Shown here: in pieces, positions 46,604 to 56,349 of the stretch
Layout: the number at the start of each line of letters is the position of its first letter
Numbering within the stretch: position 1 is the first letter of the stretch
Assembly: GCA_964387645.1 (NCBI GenBank)
Contig: CAYLYM010000010.1
Location: 1 to 57,953, forward strand
DNA: 57,953 nucleotides
Direction: 5' to 3'
From: CAYLYM01 sp964387645
GTDB lineage: Bacteria > Calditrichota > Calditrichia > RBG-13-44-9
Position numbers and translations under genes: made by a program
Notes under the pieces: model-generated
What the model saw: the letters and a program-made list of their open reading frames with translations, nothing else
What the model was told of the DNA's origin: nothing
The model's database searches: none

Positions 46604-48952
46604 ATGACTTGTGTTTCAGATATAAAAAATATTTTAAACTTAAATGTTATATCAAATTTTAAACTGGTGAGAAATATATTCCATAAATTTCATGTTATTC
46701 TTAAGCTTTCTTATGAAAAACTGAGTTTTCCCAAAAATATTAGGAAAATTTCTTCTATTTCTTTTCAAATTATAATTCGGATAGTTTTGTCAATTATGTT
46801 GATATTGAGCATAAATCATCTTCAATCACAAACAAATTTTGCCTCTGATAATTATCAAAAAGTTTTTCCAGATTCACCATCAATTCTTGACCGCGAAAAA
46901 TTAAAAGCTATGGCCGACAGTGTTCTCATAGAAAAAGGACGATGGTCTGCAGGGCCATCCTATACTATTGCTGCACAAGGAAATATTGTTTGTTACAATA
47001 AAGGCGCATATCTAGAATTCGTTCAATTTTTGAAGCCAAGTTCATTCAATAAAATTTCACAATTAATGCTGAATTTTTTACCTGTTGATATGTTGTTTTG
47101 GAAAAAATTTTTATATGTACGGAACAATGCTGATAAAATTCTGGTTATCGATTTACACAATCCAGAAAAACCTTTTATTATTGCACAAATAAATTTAGGA
47201 CCGGAACCAATTTTCGATTGGAAAATATCGGGGGACAAAATATTCCTGTCGAAAGGAAATGCTATTAAAGTCATCGATCAGCTCAATCCTATTCAAAATG
47301 TTTTAACAATAAGAACTTTTAAAAATTTTGAAAGTTTTGTTCACTCTCTATCAGTAAATGAAAAATTCATTCTTGCTCAAACAGAAGAAAATGGTTATCT
47401 CATATCGCTGGATGAAATAAAACAAAAAAAATCCATTCCTGAATTAAGTACAAGGAACGATGTTCACGAATTATTACTCGTAGATAGTACCATTTATTCA
47501 ATTACATCAGGTAAAATCGGTATTTATAAATTAACAGATTCTCTTAACTTACATTTTGTATCAAGCGCCAATTTGAATTATAATTTACCTGAGGTAAAAA
47601 CGAATATCTCAGGGAGAAACTTGTATATAACTTCACCAGGTAATTTTTTAACAATAATGGACGTTACTACCCCACTAAAGCCAGAGATAATATTTTCTAG
47701 TTCTGGTAAAATATTTGATTACACTATTTCCGACAGTCTTCTATTCTTAACTTGTTACGATCATATAAAAATTATCGATATGGGAGTACAGCAGAATTTC
47801 GAAGTAAATGAAATCATTCCGGTCGGAGGCAGCCAATCTCATCTAATAGGTGTCAAAAATAATTTCGCCTACTTACAAAATGAGACTGGCGATTTAACAG
47901 TTCTGGATTTTTCCAATTCCAATTTTCCAGAAGAACACAATATTTTAAAAGGCACAAAAAGGGGCAGTCGACTGGTTCAATATCACAATTTTGCCTACCA
48001 GATCGTAGGAGACAATCTAAAAATATTTGATTTGACCCATTCAGGTGATCCCAAATATATCGGTTACTTTAATCTGGGTTTTACGGCATGGGATTTAGAA
48101 ATTTTCTCTGATTATTTATTTCTCTCCAGTTATCGGAATGGATTACAAGTTCTTGACATCAGCAATCCAGTCTATCCAAAAGAATTCGCTCACTTCCCTG
48201 AACTAAAATTTGGTAAAATGCAAATTGTACAAAATAAACTTTACTGCGAGAATATTTCAACATTTCAAATTTTCAATATAGGTGATCCGCATCATCCCGA
48301 ATTCCAAAGCTCTTATGAGGTAAACAGCTATATCAACGATTTCTATGTAAATAAAGATAAAGCTTACTTATGTATCGATGAGTCCGGACTACTCTGTCTC
48401 GGAATTTCAGATCCAACACATCCAGAAGTAATTCAGATGACTCCAGGTGACTACGACAGATGTTTAGCTCAAGCTGATTTTCTTTTCACCACCCCGCCCA
48501 TAAAAGTTTTTTATATAGCCGATCCTGCCAATCCAATTCTTTTAAAAGAATTTAGAATAGATGATTATTTTGACGAGGAGATCGATCTGGCGATTTATAA
48601 CAATCTGATATTTGCCAGTGAACCCAACCTGGGCTTATTCGTTTTCGAGAACAAATATCTCGATCAGAAAAAAACACAACCGACCATCAGCAAAAGTTTC
48701 CCTAATCCCTTCAATAGTGTCATTACCATTCGTTATCGTTTACCTAAAGACAATCATGTACAAATAGATATTTTTGATATACAAGGTCACCACATCAAGA
48801 ACCTAGTGAAAATATTTCAACAAAAAGGCGAATACGATATCCAGTGGGATGCTAAAAACAGCCTGGATCAGCCGGTCGCTAGTGGTGTGTATTTATACCG
48901 TATCATTGCGGGAGATATTATAGAAACACAAAAGATATTACTAATACGATGA
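46604..48952 (+). CDS. Secreted LVIVD-repeat propeller protein with type IX sorting domain
   Basis: 782 residues. The body is a series of 'LVIVD'-type propeller units (VIDLHNPEKPFIIAQ, VLDISNPVYPKEFAHF, IMDVTTPLKPEI) that build a surface beta-propeller. The last ~80 residues (KSFPNPFNSVITIRYRLP...FDIQGHHIKNL...SGVYLYRI...TQKILLIR) are a T9SS type A sorting domain like that of the M1 peptidase upstream. The N-terminus is odd: the only clear export segment (IIIRIVLSIMLILSINHLQSQ) is about 55-75 residues in, and no ribosome site is seen at ATG 46604, so the true start may be a downstream non-ATG codon. Ligand unknown. Confidence 0.82.
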   Translation: MTCVSDIKNILNLNVISNFKLVRNIFHKFHVILKLSYEKLSFPKNIRKISSISFQIIIRIVLSIMLILSINHLQSQTNFASDNYQKVFPDSPSILDREKLKAMADSVLIEKGRWSAGPSYTIAAQGNIVCYNKGAYLEFVQFLKPSSFNKISQLMLNFLPVDMLFWKKFLYVRNNADKILVIDLHNPEKPFIIAQINLGPEPIFDWKISGDKIFLSKGNAIKVIDQLNPIQNVLTIRTFKNFESFVHSLSVNEKFILAQTEENGYLISLDEIKQKKSIPELSTRNDVHELLLVDSTIYSITSGKIGIYKLTDSLNLHFVSSANLNYNLPEVKTNISGRNLYITSPGNFLTIMDVTTPLKPEIIFSSSGKIFDYTISDSLLFLTCYDHIKIIDMGVQQNFEVNEIIPVGGSQSHLIGVKNNFAYLQNETGDLTVLDFSNSNFPEEHNILKGTKRGSRLVQYHNFAYQIVGDNLKIFDLTHSGDPKYIGYFNLGFTAWDLEIFSDYLFLSSYRNGLQVLDISNPVYPKEFAHFPELKFGKMQIVQNKLYCENISTFQIFNIGDPHHPEFQSSYEVNSYINDFYVNKDKAYLCIDESGLLCLGISDPTHPEVIQMTPGDYDRCLAQADFLFTTPPIKVFYIADPANPILLKEFRIDDYFDEEIDLAIYNNLIFASEPNLGLFVFENKYLDQKKTQPTISKSFPNPFNSVITIRYRLPKDNHVQIDIFDIQGHHIKNLVKIFQQKGEYDIQWDAKNSLDQPVASGVYLYRIIAGDIIETQKILLIR

Positions 48953-49030
48953 ACAGTGTTTTTACTAATGATTACTGAATAATTGGTTAAAAAAGTAGAA
49001 GAAGATAACTCGTGACCTCTAACAACAATT

Positions 49031-49061
49031 AAAAACCCCCTGTTTCAGGCAGGAGGTTTTT
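49031..49061. terminator. Bidirectional terminator between the LVIVD gene and glyA
   Basis: AAAAACCCCCTG (49031-49042) pairs with CAGGAGGTTTTT (49050-49061) with one mismatch and a 7-base loop; A and T flanks make it work for both convergent genes. Confidence 0.85.
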
Positions 49062-49158
49062 AAAAGCTTGAAGAATTACAAACAGATTATTCTTTGATTG
49101 GCATATTATCAGAATATGCCCGATCATGATTGAGGGCAATATTGCTCTTTAATAATAA

Positions 49159-50466
49159 CTATTCGAATTCCCTGGCAAAATCGTACAATGGAAACGCATC
49201 ACACATTTCCTTAACTTCACCTCGGACACTTTTGTAAACATTCTCATTACCCATATTTTTCAGCACTCTGTCAATGAGTCGAGCAGTTCGCTTCATTTCA
49301 TCTTCTTTGAATCCACGAGTAGTCAATGCTGGGGTACCCAAACGAATACCACTGGTAATAAATGGGCTTCTTTCATCGAAGGGAATCATGTTCTTGTTCA
49401 CTGTAATTCCTGCTTCATGCAGGGCATTCTCGGCCTCCCGACCTGTAATACCAGTTTTAGTCAAGTCTACTAACATCACATGGTTATCAGTTCCACCAGA
49501 AACAATATCATAGCCCAACTCTATTAACTCATTGGCCAATGCCTTAGCATTTTTAATAATTTGAGCCGCATAATTTTTAAATTCAGGTTGTAATGCTTCT
49601 TTAAATGCCACAGCTTTAGCTGCAATAATATGCATTAAAGGTCCGCCCTGGATGCCAGGCATTACATTACTATCGATCACCTCAGAAATCATTTTTACCC
49701 TACCAGATTTGGGTGCTACAATACCCATGTCATTTTCTATATCTTTTCCAACCAAAATCATACCACCACGAGGTCCACGTAAAGTCTTATGCGTGGTAGT
49801 CGTCACTACATCACATATTGGGACAGGATTGGGGTGTAATCCAGCAGCTACAAGTCCGGCCGGATGAGCAATATCAGCCATGAGAATTGCACCAACTTCA
49901 TCAGCAATTTCCCGGAATTCTTCAAAGGGATAAAAACGGCTGTATGCGCTGGCTCCTACAATAATCAAACGCGGCTTATGTTCAAGCGCTTTTTGACGAA
50001 CATCATCCAAATCAATATAACCGGTTTCCTTCTTTACGCCGTAAGCTACCACATTGTACATCTTACCAGAAAAATTCACCGGGCTTCCGTGGGAAAGGTG
50101 GCCGCCATGGGCCAGGTTCATACCCAAAACCGTATCTCCTGGTTTACAAAAGGTAAAATAAATAGCCATATTAGCTTGAGTGCCAGAATGAGGCTGAACA
50201 TTAACATATTCAGCGTCGAAAAGCTTTTTCGCCCGTTCTTTTGCAAGATTCTCTGCCACATCTACCCATTCACATCCACCATAATAACGCCTTCCAGGGT
50301 AACCTTCGGCATATTTATTAGTCATCACAGAGCCAGCAGTTTGCAAGACCGCTTTACTAACAAAATTTTCTGAAGCTATGAGTTCTAAAGTATTATTTTC
50401 TCGATCGATTTCACCTTTAATTGCCTCAAAAACTTCCGGGTCAGTCTGTTTGACATATTCTAACAT
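49159..50466 (-). CDS. glyA: Serine hydroxymethyltransferase
   Basis: 435 residues, PLP enzyme interconverting serine and glycine with tetrahydrofolate, the main source of one-carbon units. Conserved blocks: LELIASENFVS, TNKYAEGYPGRRYYGGCE, VQPHSGTQANMA, MADIAHPAGLVAAG, and the PLP lysine in TTTTHKTLRGPRGG. Length and motifs are those of ordinary bacterial GlyA. Shine-Dalgarno GGAGG precedes the ATG. Single-gene unit. Confidence 0.97.
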   Translation of the reverse strand: MLEYVKQTDPEVFEAIKGEIDRENNTLELIASENFVSKAVLQTAGSVMTNKYAEGYPGRRYYGGCEWVDVAENLAKERAKKLFDAEYVNVQPHSGTQANMAIYFTFCKPGDTVLGMNLAHGGHLSHGSPVNFSGKMYNVVAYGVKKETGYIDLDDVRQKALEHKPRLIIVGASAYSRFYPFEEFREIADEVGAILMADIAHPAGLVAAGLHPNPVPICDVVTTTTHKTLRGPRGGMILVGKDIENDMGIVAPKSGRVKMISEVIDSNVMPGIQGGPLMHIIAAKAVAFKEALQPEFKNYAAQIIKNAKALANELIELGYDIVSGGTDNHVMLVDLTKTGITGREAENALHEAGITVNKNMIPFDERSPFITSGIRLGTPALTTRGFKEDEMKRTARLIDRVLKNMGNENVYKSVRGEVKEMCDAFPLYDFAREFE

Positions 50467-50773
50467 ATCTTATCCTCCAAGATTAAAATCATTCAATCAA
50501 TTCATTGTATTGAATCCAGCAGAATTACTCAGATTGGTTTAAAAATTAAACTCTACTATAAAAACCCAGAATAAAAGGCCGTAGTATAATTAGAATAGAT
50601 AAAGCTAGCCACATAAAAATTGCCGTAGGCAATGCTACCCACGGCAATTATCAAAATATGAAAATTAACCAAGAACCTAATGATTTATAAGAACCATTTG
50701 AAAATTTCAATCCATTTCCTGTGTTTAATTATCTTTAACAAAAATTACCGAACACATTACATATTTTTATCGA
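50467..50773. other. Intergenic region between glyA and the TPR gene
   Basis: 307 bases, with the promoter of glyA and the minus-strand terminator at 50614-50649. Nothing else recognised. Confidence 0.5.
50614..50649 (-). terminator. Terminator of the lipoprotein/OMP/TPR operon
   Basis: On the minus strand AATTGCCGT (50649-50641) pairs with ACGGCAATT (50626-50618), followed by a short T run (TTTT). It lies 125 bases after the stop of the TPR gene. Confidence 0.7.
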
Positions 50774-52051
50774 TTAATGAATCCAACTATAACACTTTTC
50801 GCGCGGTTGTAAACGATTCTTATGCATAAACAGGTCTTCCTTAGTAGGAACCAGAGTGCTTAACTGATTAATTCGACGTCGCGCGGTTTGAGCATAAGTT
50901 GGATCTTTGGTGGCTTTTTTCAATTCTTCTTGTGCAAGCCGATAGACAAGTTTGTCGTCGTATGTTAATTTATTTTCTCTTCTTTGATCGGAGCAATACT
51001 GTACAGCATTCTCATAAATCTCGGCCATAATCATATATGGTAAGCCATTATCTGGGTCAATCCGTTTTGCTTTGTTTACAAAACTACGAGCAGTAGTAAA
51101 ATTGTTCAATCTTCCATACACTGATGCAGTCAAACATAATACATTAACATTTTTGGGATCGATCTCAAGGATTTTCCGATAACTTTGTAGAGCCTTGGTT
51201 AGCTGATTAAGCCCTTCATATGAACGACCCAAATATTCTAAAGCAGCCGTGTTTTTAGAATCCTGGTTTAAAACGCTTTTGAAAGGTTTAATTGCCTTTT
51301 CGTATTCGCCTCTCTCAAAAAGCGTTTTGCCATAACTCATGGCATTGTCAACATTAGTAGTATCTTTAAGATAAGTTTCTTTTTGAGCCTCAATTGGATC
51401 TTCACCAAAATATTCCATAATCTGAGCCAACAAACGAGAAGCCTCTACATTTTGTGGATCTAGTTCAACTACTTTGCGTTGGGCTTCAATAGCCTTGGGA
51501 TCTTCTTTCTGGAAATAAAAACGAGCTAATTTTTCCCAATACACCTTATTCTTAGGTTGGGCTTTCACCATAGCCTCATAGTGGGGAATAGCACATTCAA
51601 TGTGTCCCAAACGTTCATGTACTAATGCACCCCAATAATGTAATGTTTGGCTGTTTGGTCTAAGCTCTAATCCTCTATAAACAACGATAAATACGCTATC
51701 GGGAAAATTTAAATTATAGTAACAATCTGCTAATCTGGAGTAAGCAACAAAAAATTTACCAGATTTATCATTAACCACTACTTTCCAATAATAAGGAACA
51801 GCTCTCTTGTAATTTTTGTATTTATATTCCTCACGTGCCAGGCTATACCATATTCCAAGCTGTTGGGAGCTCACATTCTCATCAGCATACTTATCATAAA
51901 TTGTCGTAAAACTATCGGGTTTACATTTGACTTCTTCCTTACCAAGTTCTTCTAGTTCTTCTAGCTGACTATATCCAGTTCCAAAGAAAAAGAACAACAG
52001 GATAAAAAAGAATGTAAGAATTCTCCCGAGTGCATAATCTTTTTTATTCAC
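50774..52051 (-). CDS. Periplasmic TPR-repeat protein
   Basis: 425 residues from a GTG at 52051. This start has a perfect Shine-Dalgarno (AAAGGAGG) and opens a normal signal peptide (NKKDYALGRILTFFFILLFFFFGTGYSQ); the open frame reaches to 52123 but would overlap the previous gene and bury the signal. The mature part is a chain of TPR units (for example YWKVVVNDKSGKFFVAYSRLADCYYNL, AVYGRLNNFTTAR) ending about residue 400. It likely acts as a scaffold for protein interactions in the periplasm. Last gene of the operon with the OMP and lipoprotein. Confidence 0.78.
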   Translation of the reverse strand: MNKKDYALGRILTFFFILLFFFFGTGYSQLEELEELGKEEVKCKPDSFTTIYDKYADENVSSQQLGIWYSLAREEYKYKNYKRAVPYYWKVVVNDKSGKFFVAYSRLADCYYNLNFPDSVFIVVYRGLELRPNSQTLHYWGALVHERLGHIECAIPHYEAMVKAQPKNKVYWEKLARFYFQKEDPKAIEAQRKVVELDPQNVEASRLLAQIMEYFGEDPIEAQKETYLKDTTNVDNAMSYGKTLFERGEYEKAIKPFKSVLNQDSKNTAALEYLGRSYEGLNQLTKALQSYRKILEIDPKNVNVLCLTASVYGRLNNFTTARSFVNKAKRIDPDNGLPYMIMAEIYENAVQYCSDQRRENKLTYDDKLVYRLAQEELKKATKDPTYAQTARRRINQLSTLVPTKEDLFMHKNRLQPREKCYSWIH

Positions 52052-52101
52052 GGTTTTCCTCCTTTTTCCTTTTCTATATTTTGATTTAACATTCAAATTC
52101 A

Positions 52102-53304
52102 TTAACGTAATCTTTGAAACCATAATTCTCCAGCCGAAATGGAGAAAAGAAATCTAACAAATTTTTCTTCAACAGAATTGAATTTTCTGTCACCGCGAAT
52201 CCCTGCTATTACTGCAAAATCCAAACGGGCTAGGTCTTTATTAAATGGAACTCCCAGCCCCAAATGCACAGCATATTGTTTAACGGTCGATCCATTAAAT
52301 TTATAACCAATGTTTCCTATAGAAAATCCCATACGTGTATCAACTTTATTAAATACTGATTCTTTTCTTCCCCGGATATGGTTATGTTCAATTCCAGCAC
52401 TCCATTGATACCAATCTTCTAATAAATTTGAATTAAAAGCTCCCAAATTAGTTATATTTGACCAATCTTGATATATCACATCTGAACTCAGAGTCCAGTT
52501 TCGCCAGATCATATAACTTAAACCCATTCCACAGTTAATTGGAAAATTCGCATCTTTTTCTGTTCTCAATTCCGAAAATGTTATAGGAGAATAGGTTGTT
52601 TTTGTTAAATGGATTGTTGGTTTAAAATCAACAAAACCGCCAAGAACTAGCGATTTATATAATCTTACATCAAAACCTAAACCAAAACCAAACCCTTTAA
52701 ACAAATAATTCACATCACTATAACTATCATAAAACTCAGGGCTATCGAAATCTAAAGTATACCTATCTAAAATTGTACCAATATAATAATCAAAACTAGC
52801 TGCCACACCTATATTTCGATTAACAGACCAGGCTGAAGAAAATTGAACTTTTGATATATTTCCTTTAAAAAAATTACCCTGAACATATGGTTTAGTCCCT
52901 ACACTTAAATTCAAATTATATCCAAAATCAACAATAGTATACGGGGTTATCGAAAAGCCAAAAACCCAACGATTTCTTATCAAAGGAATGGCCAATTGAA
53001 TACCTGCAAAATTACCAGTAGAAGAATATAAATTTTCATTTGTAATAATGGTGTAATTCATATCATAACGCATCAATGCGCTCATCCGGGTATTTTGAAT
53101 GTATCGCCAGAGAGAAAAATTGTAGGCATTTAATTCTGACTGGTTCACTAATGCTAATCCAGTGCCTCCCATTCCCATACCACGGACACTTGTAATATAT
53201 TCTCTTAAACCAATTCCCTTCTGAGCACTGCTGAAAAGTGACATAGAAAATGTATTAGTAGTTAAATACAACAAAATAAAAAATATTATTGCAAATTTCT
53301 TCAT
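52102..53304 (-). CDS. PorV/FadL-like outer-membrane beta-barrel protein
   Basis: 400 residues, signal peptide (MKKFAIIFFILLYLTTNTFS). The mature N-terminus REYITSVRGMGMGGTGLALVN is the typical 'all-round small-residue' start of the PorV/PorQ and FadL-like family found in T9SS bacteria. The rest is alternating aromatic beta strands. The C-terminus ends ISAGELWFQRLR, without the usual terminal Phe. A function in surface transport or secretion is inferred. It follows the lipoprotein gene by 21 bases and precedes the TPR gene, so the three are one operon. Confidence 0.78.
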   Translation of the reverse strand: MKKFAIIFFILLYLTTNTFSMSLFSSAQKGIGLREYITSVRGMGMGGTGLALVNQSELNAYNFSLWRYIQNTRMSALMRYDMNYTIITNENLYSSTGNFAGIQLAIPLIRNRWVFGFSITPYTIVDFGYNLNLSVGTKPYVQGNFFKGNISKVQFSSAWSVNRNIGVAASFDYYIGTILDRYTLDFDSPEFYDSYSDVNYLFKGFGFGLGFDVRLYKSLVLGGFVDFKPTIHLTKTTYSPITFSELRTEKDANFPINCGMGLSYMIWRNWTLSSDVIYQDWSNITNLGAFNSNLLEDWYQWSAGIEHNHIRGRKESVFNKVDTRMGFSIGNIGYKFNGSTVKQYAVHLGLGVPFNKDLARLDFAVIAGIRGDRKFNSVEEKFVRFLFSISAGELWFQRLR

Positions 53305-53325
53305 GCAAATCTCCCTAAAATTCTT

Positions 53326-54582
53326 TCAAAAGCGTGGTACAGGAGGAACACGAAAAGTTAAATAAAGTTTGGGTAACAGTTCTTTGTCGTTTAGTCCACT
53401 TTTATATAATGCTACATAAGAATAAGGGGCAGTTTTCGACTCAAATTCTATCATTAAAGCAGAAGATGATTTTAAAGACATTAATTGTAATTGAATAACA
53501 GACCGGGCAAATTTTCTCCTCTCATCCCCTGCAAATACTTCTACATAACTACTGTCTGAACTCCACTGACTTAAAAAAACCAGTCCCTGGAAAGACGAAT
53601 CAACTACAACTTTGCTTGTATTAAAATCCGTTAAAGTTCTCTGAACTTGTAAATCTTTCAATTCTTTTGGGTTAAAAAAACTACTTTCTTTATCAATAGG
53701 AATTTGTAAGTTAGCCGAAACAACATCGATCCCTTCCGGAAATTTCTCTAACAAACTTTCAAAATCAAATTGAATAAGAGTATTGTAAATTTTTTGTGTA
53801 GAAACATAATTACGGCTTTCCAACATGGGAATATTTACTGAATAGACATACGCATCGAAAGTTGCAGAAATAGTGTCGGTTTTAACCAGTGTATCTTCCG
53901 GAGATTGATAATCAAAAATCAACATAGGCTCAACCACAATAGTTGGATCTCCTTCAATATTAATGCTGGTCAGATACTGAAGGTAAGTTGCTTCTGCAAA
54001 ATCTAAAATTAAACCAAAATTTTGATCAGCATTGTTGGTATCTGCCCAAAAAGTAAACTTTTCTAATCCATTGGTATTCATCTGTAAAAAGAAAGTATCA
54101 TCTTCAGATGGAGCAAACTCAATTTGACCAAGCGGAACAGTTGGATCAAAATTTTGAGTGTAGTCTTCCCATATTGAATCCTTATTACTAACCCATTGCT
54201 TTAATATCGGATAAGCGTTGGCAATAAATGGCTGTGCATTCATATCACCAACATATCCATCAGCTCTAAATTGAATCCTTGCTGCGATAATTTTCGCCAT
54301 TGGAGGAAGGCCTCTCGAAAATTTTAAAATAATCCTGCTTTCAAACCCCTTGTAAGAACCAATTACTAAATTATTAGTAAGACGATTTCCAACAATGGGC
54401 TGAATCAAATAGGTAGTATCTTTTACCGCATAAAGAACTGTGTCTCTAACTTCACCCCCAAACTCCGGATTATAAAGATTATTCTGAAGATTAAATGGAT
54501 CATCACTGCAACTGTTCAATAAAACAAGAAATACAATAAGAATAAAAACAAATAAATGTTCTAAAAAATTCAAACTTCTCAT
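53326..54582 (-). CDS. Outer-membrane lipoprotein, beta-rich (DNRLRE-like)
   Basis: 418 residues. A lipobox LVLLNSC ends an uncharged signal of about 25 residues, giving a lipid-anchored Cys near residue 25, followed by SDDPFNLQ. The body has two similar beta modules that resemble repeat domains of the DNRLRE type (long strands with FxxLLIxFDF-like and AxLQI motifs: ILKFSRGLPPMAKIIAARIQFR, LIQFDFESLL...VSANLQIP). No catalytic residues seen. The ATG follows AGGAAGG directly. First gene of the operon, so the protein is probably a surface or periplasmic partner of the barrel. Confidence 0.72.
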   Translation of the reverse strand: MRSLNFLEHLFVFILIVFLVLLNSCSDDPFNLQNNLYNPEFGGEVRDTVLYAVKDTTYLIQPIVGNRLTNNLVIGSYKGFESRIILKFSRGLPPMAKIIAARIQFRADGYVGDMNAQPFIANAYPILKQWVSNKDSIWEDYTQNFDPTVPLGQIEFAPSEDDTFFLQMNTNGLEKFTFWADTNNADQNFGLILDFAEATYLQYLTSINIEGDPTIVVEPMLIFDYQSPEDTLVKTDTISATFDAYVYSVNIPMLESRNYVSTQKIYNTLIQFDFESLLEKFPEGIDVVSANLQIPIDKESSFFNPKELKDLQVQRTLTDFNTSKVVVDSSFQGLVFLSQWSSDSSYVEVFAGDERRKFARSVIQLQLMSLKSSSALMIEFESKTAPYSYVALYKSGLNDKELLPKLYLTFRVPPVPRF

Positions 54583-55115
54583 CCTTCCTAAGTATTAAAT
54601 AAATTCCAATTTTAAGATGGAAAATATAAATAAATCAAAGGATTAATTCAATGATCATTATAATTTAATAAAATTAATTTCTTTCTTTAATTTAAATTCG
54701 GAAAATAATACAAAATCTTTTATTTTTTCATCTTAATTTTTCTTTTTTAATCTAAACACCAATTTTCACTTAAAAAAAAATTTTTAGTTCCTCTTTTACT
54801 TTACAAAATTAGTGAATAAAAAGCGATGAAGCTTGGATTCTTAAATTAATTAATAAAGTATACTCTTTTTATAACAAGATATAGAAAAAACTTATAGATA
54901 CAAAGATTTTCAAAAATAATTTACTCAACTACCAAATAATAAATGAATTTAGTATAAATAAATTAATGTACTAGTTAGGGGAAGGATAACAATATTTCTT
55001 TTTTTAAGCTTATAGGTTGATTTTTATCATATTTTCTCATAATTTTTGTTAAGTTACCATAATGGTGGGACATAATAAGACTTCGGAGAGAAAACTCCGA
55101 TTGAAGGAGATTCTT
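54583..55115. other. Divergent AT-rich intergenic region
   Basis: About 530 bases between the lipoprotein gene and the small Tudor-tail gene. No credible ORF. A small hairpin lies at its 3' end (55083-55100). Confidence 0.4.
55083..55100 (+). promoter_or_regulatory. Leader hairpin next to the ribosome site
   Basis: TCGGAG (55083-55088) pairs with CTCCGA (55095-55100), loop AGAAAA, directly before the true Shine-Dalgarno AAGGAGA (55104-55110). The paired GGAG may be a decoy ribosome site. Confidence 0.4.
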
Positions 55116-55640
55116 ATGATTAATCCATCAAAATTAGAGTCCGAAGAATTCGATAAAATCTTCAAACAATTAGAAACAACATACATTGAAGAGTTAGAAA
55201 ATATGATGATTTCGAATTTAATGGAAAAAAAGTCGATAGAAATTCCTGGTACGAATCACGAAACCATTGAATTCGCTGGAAGAACAAACTTTAAAATCCG
55301 TTTAAAACGGCCAAACAAAAATATTTGGTCAGTCTCTGTCCAGACACTAAAAGAATCGATACGGCGGGTCCTCCGCGAAGGCATACTATTACCAATTTGC
55401 AGCAAAATTAAAGAAGATACAAGCAAAGTTAAAGAGTTCGATCTACCTGTTTTAATGTTACTTCATACAATACCAGAACAAGAATATCAGACCCGTAGTT
55501 TCGTTGGAAATATCGTTGCCCACCCAACTCTTGGAGAAGGTAAAATATTACGTATAACAGAATCAGGAAACGTAGAAATACAATTTAAAGATAGGAAAGT
55601 GAAATTAAAACCCAATTATGTTCAATTAAAAAAATCATAA
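55116..55640 (+). CDS. Small unknown protein with Tudor-like C-terminal domain
   Basis: 174 residues from ATG 55116, chosen because AAGGAGA lies 5-6 bases upstream; the frame also has an ATG at 55062 without such a site. The N-terminal two-thirds are charged and mostly helical and not recognised. Residues about 130-174 (VGNIVAHPTLGEGKI, then GNVEIQFKDRKVKLKP) resemble the small SH3/Tudor-like tail of UvrD/PcrA-type helicases and CarD-like proteins ('VxHPxFGxGxV'), which bind RNA polymerase. A transcription-linked role is inferred. No operon partners: it is convergent with the cyclase gene. Confidence 0.6.
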   Translation: MINPSKLESEEFDKIFKQLETTYIEELENMMISNLMEKKSIEIPGTNHETIEFAGRTNFKIRLKRPNKNIWSVSVQTLKESIRRVLREGILLPICSKIKEDTSKVKEFDLPVLMLLHTIPEQEYQTRSFVGNIVAHPTLGEGKILRITESGNVEIQFKDRKVKLKPNYVQLKKS

Positions 55641-55692
55641 TTCAAATAAAATCAAAAACTATCAAAAATTTGCAGATTCCCACTGTTCATTT

Positions 55693-56349
55693 TTATCTAA
55701 TCAATTCTTTTAATAAAATTCTTGCAGGCGCACCATCAGCCTCTTTAATCTTTAATGGTAAACAATAAAGATCATAGATACCAGGTTTTACCCCACGTAA
55801 ATCCAATCCTTCTATCACTACGATATTTTCTCTTAGTAAAATACGGTGAGCAGGATATTCTGTATTTGAATAAAGATCTATAGAAAGATAGTCAATTCCA
55901 ACCAATTGAATACCCAACTGAATTAAATAACGGGCGGCATCGGAAGTGAATGCAGTATAATCGTGGTGAAATCGAAGTGGATTCTCTGACCAAAAATTAG
56001 AGTTGCGTGTTTTTACCAATAAACGTTTCACACCATGTAGATCATATTTTTGTAGATGATCCTTGTCAATTAGTAGCGAGTTTTTAACTTCAATCAGGTG
56101 TGCTTTACCAACCAAAACTTCCAGAGGAATTTGATCTACTCGCCACCCATTCTCATAAAAATGATAAGGCGCATCCACATGTGTTCCCCAATGCAAAGAC
56201 ATTGTTATTCGACTAAGATTAATTTTATCACCCTTTCTCAGACTGCATTCTTTTTGAATAGCAACTAAAGGATCACCTGGCCAAACAGGAATACCTGCAT
56301 GTAAAGGTAGACTAATATCATAAATTCGGACATTTTCCTTTTCACTCAT
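55693..56349 (-). CDS. Cyclase-family hydrolase (kynurenine-formamidase-like)
   Basis: 218 residues. The metal-binding motif HxGTHxDAPxH occurs as HWGTHVDAPYHF, after IYDISLPLHAGIPVWPGDP, both typical of the cyclase/formamidase superfamily with KynB and isatin hydrolase. KynB splits N-formylkynurenine, but no other tryptophan-degradation genes are here, so the substrate is open. ATG start; upstream sequence contains GAGGAGAAATC as ribosome site. Confidence 0.88.
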   Translation of the reverse strand: MSEKENVRIYDISLPLHAGIPVWPGDPLVAIQKECSLRKGDKINLSRITMSLHWGTHVDAPYHFYENGWRVDQIPLEVLVGKAHLIEVKNSLLIDKDHLQKYDLHGVKRLLVKTRNSNFWSENPLRFHHDYTAFTSDAARYLIQLGIQLVGIDYLSIDLYSNTEYPAHRILLRENIVVIEGLDLRGVKPGIYDLYCLPLKIKEADGAPARILLKELIR

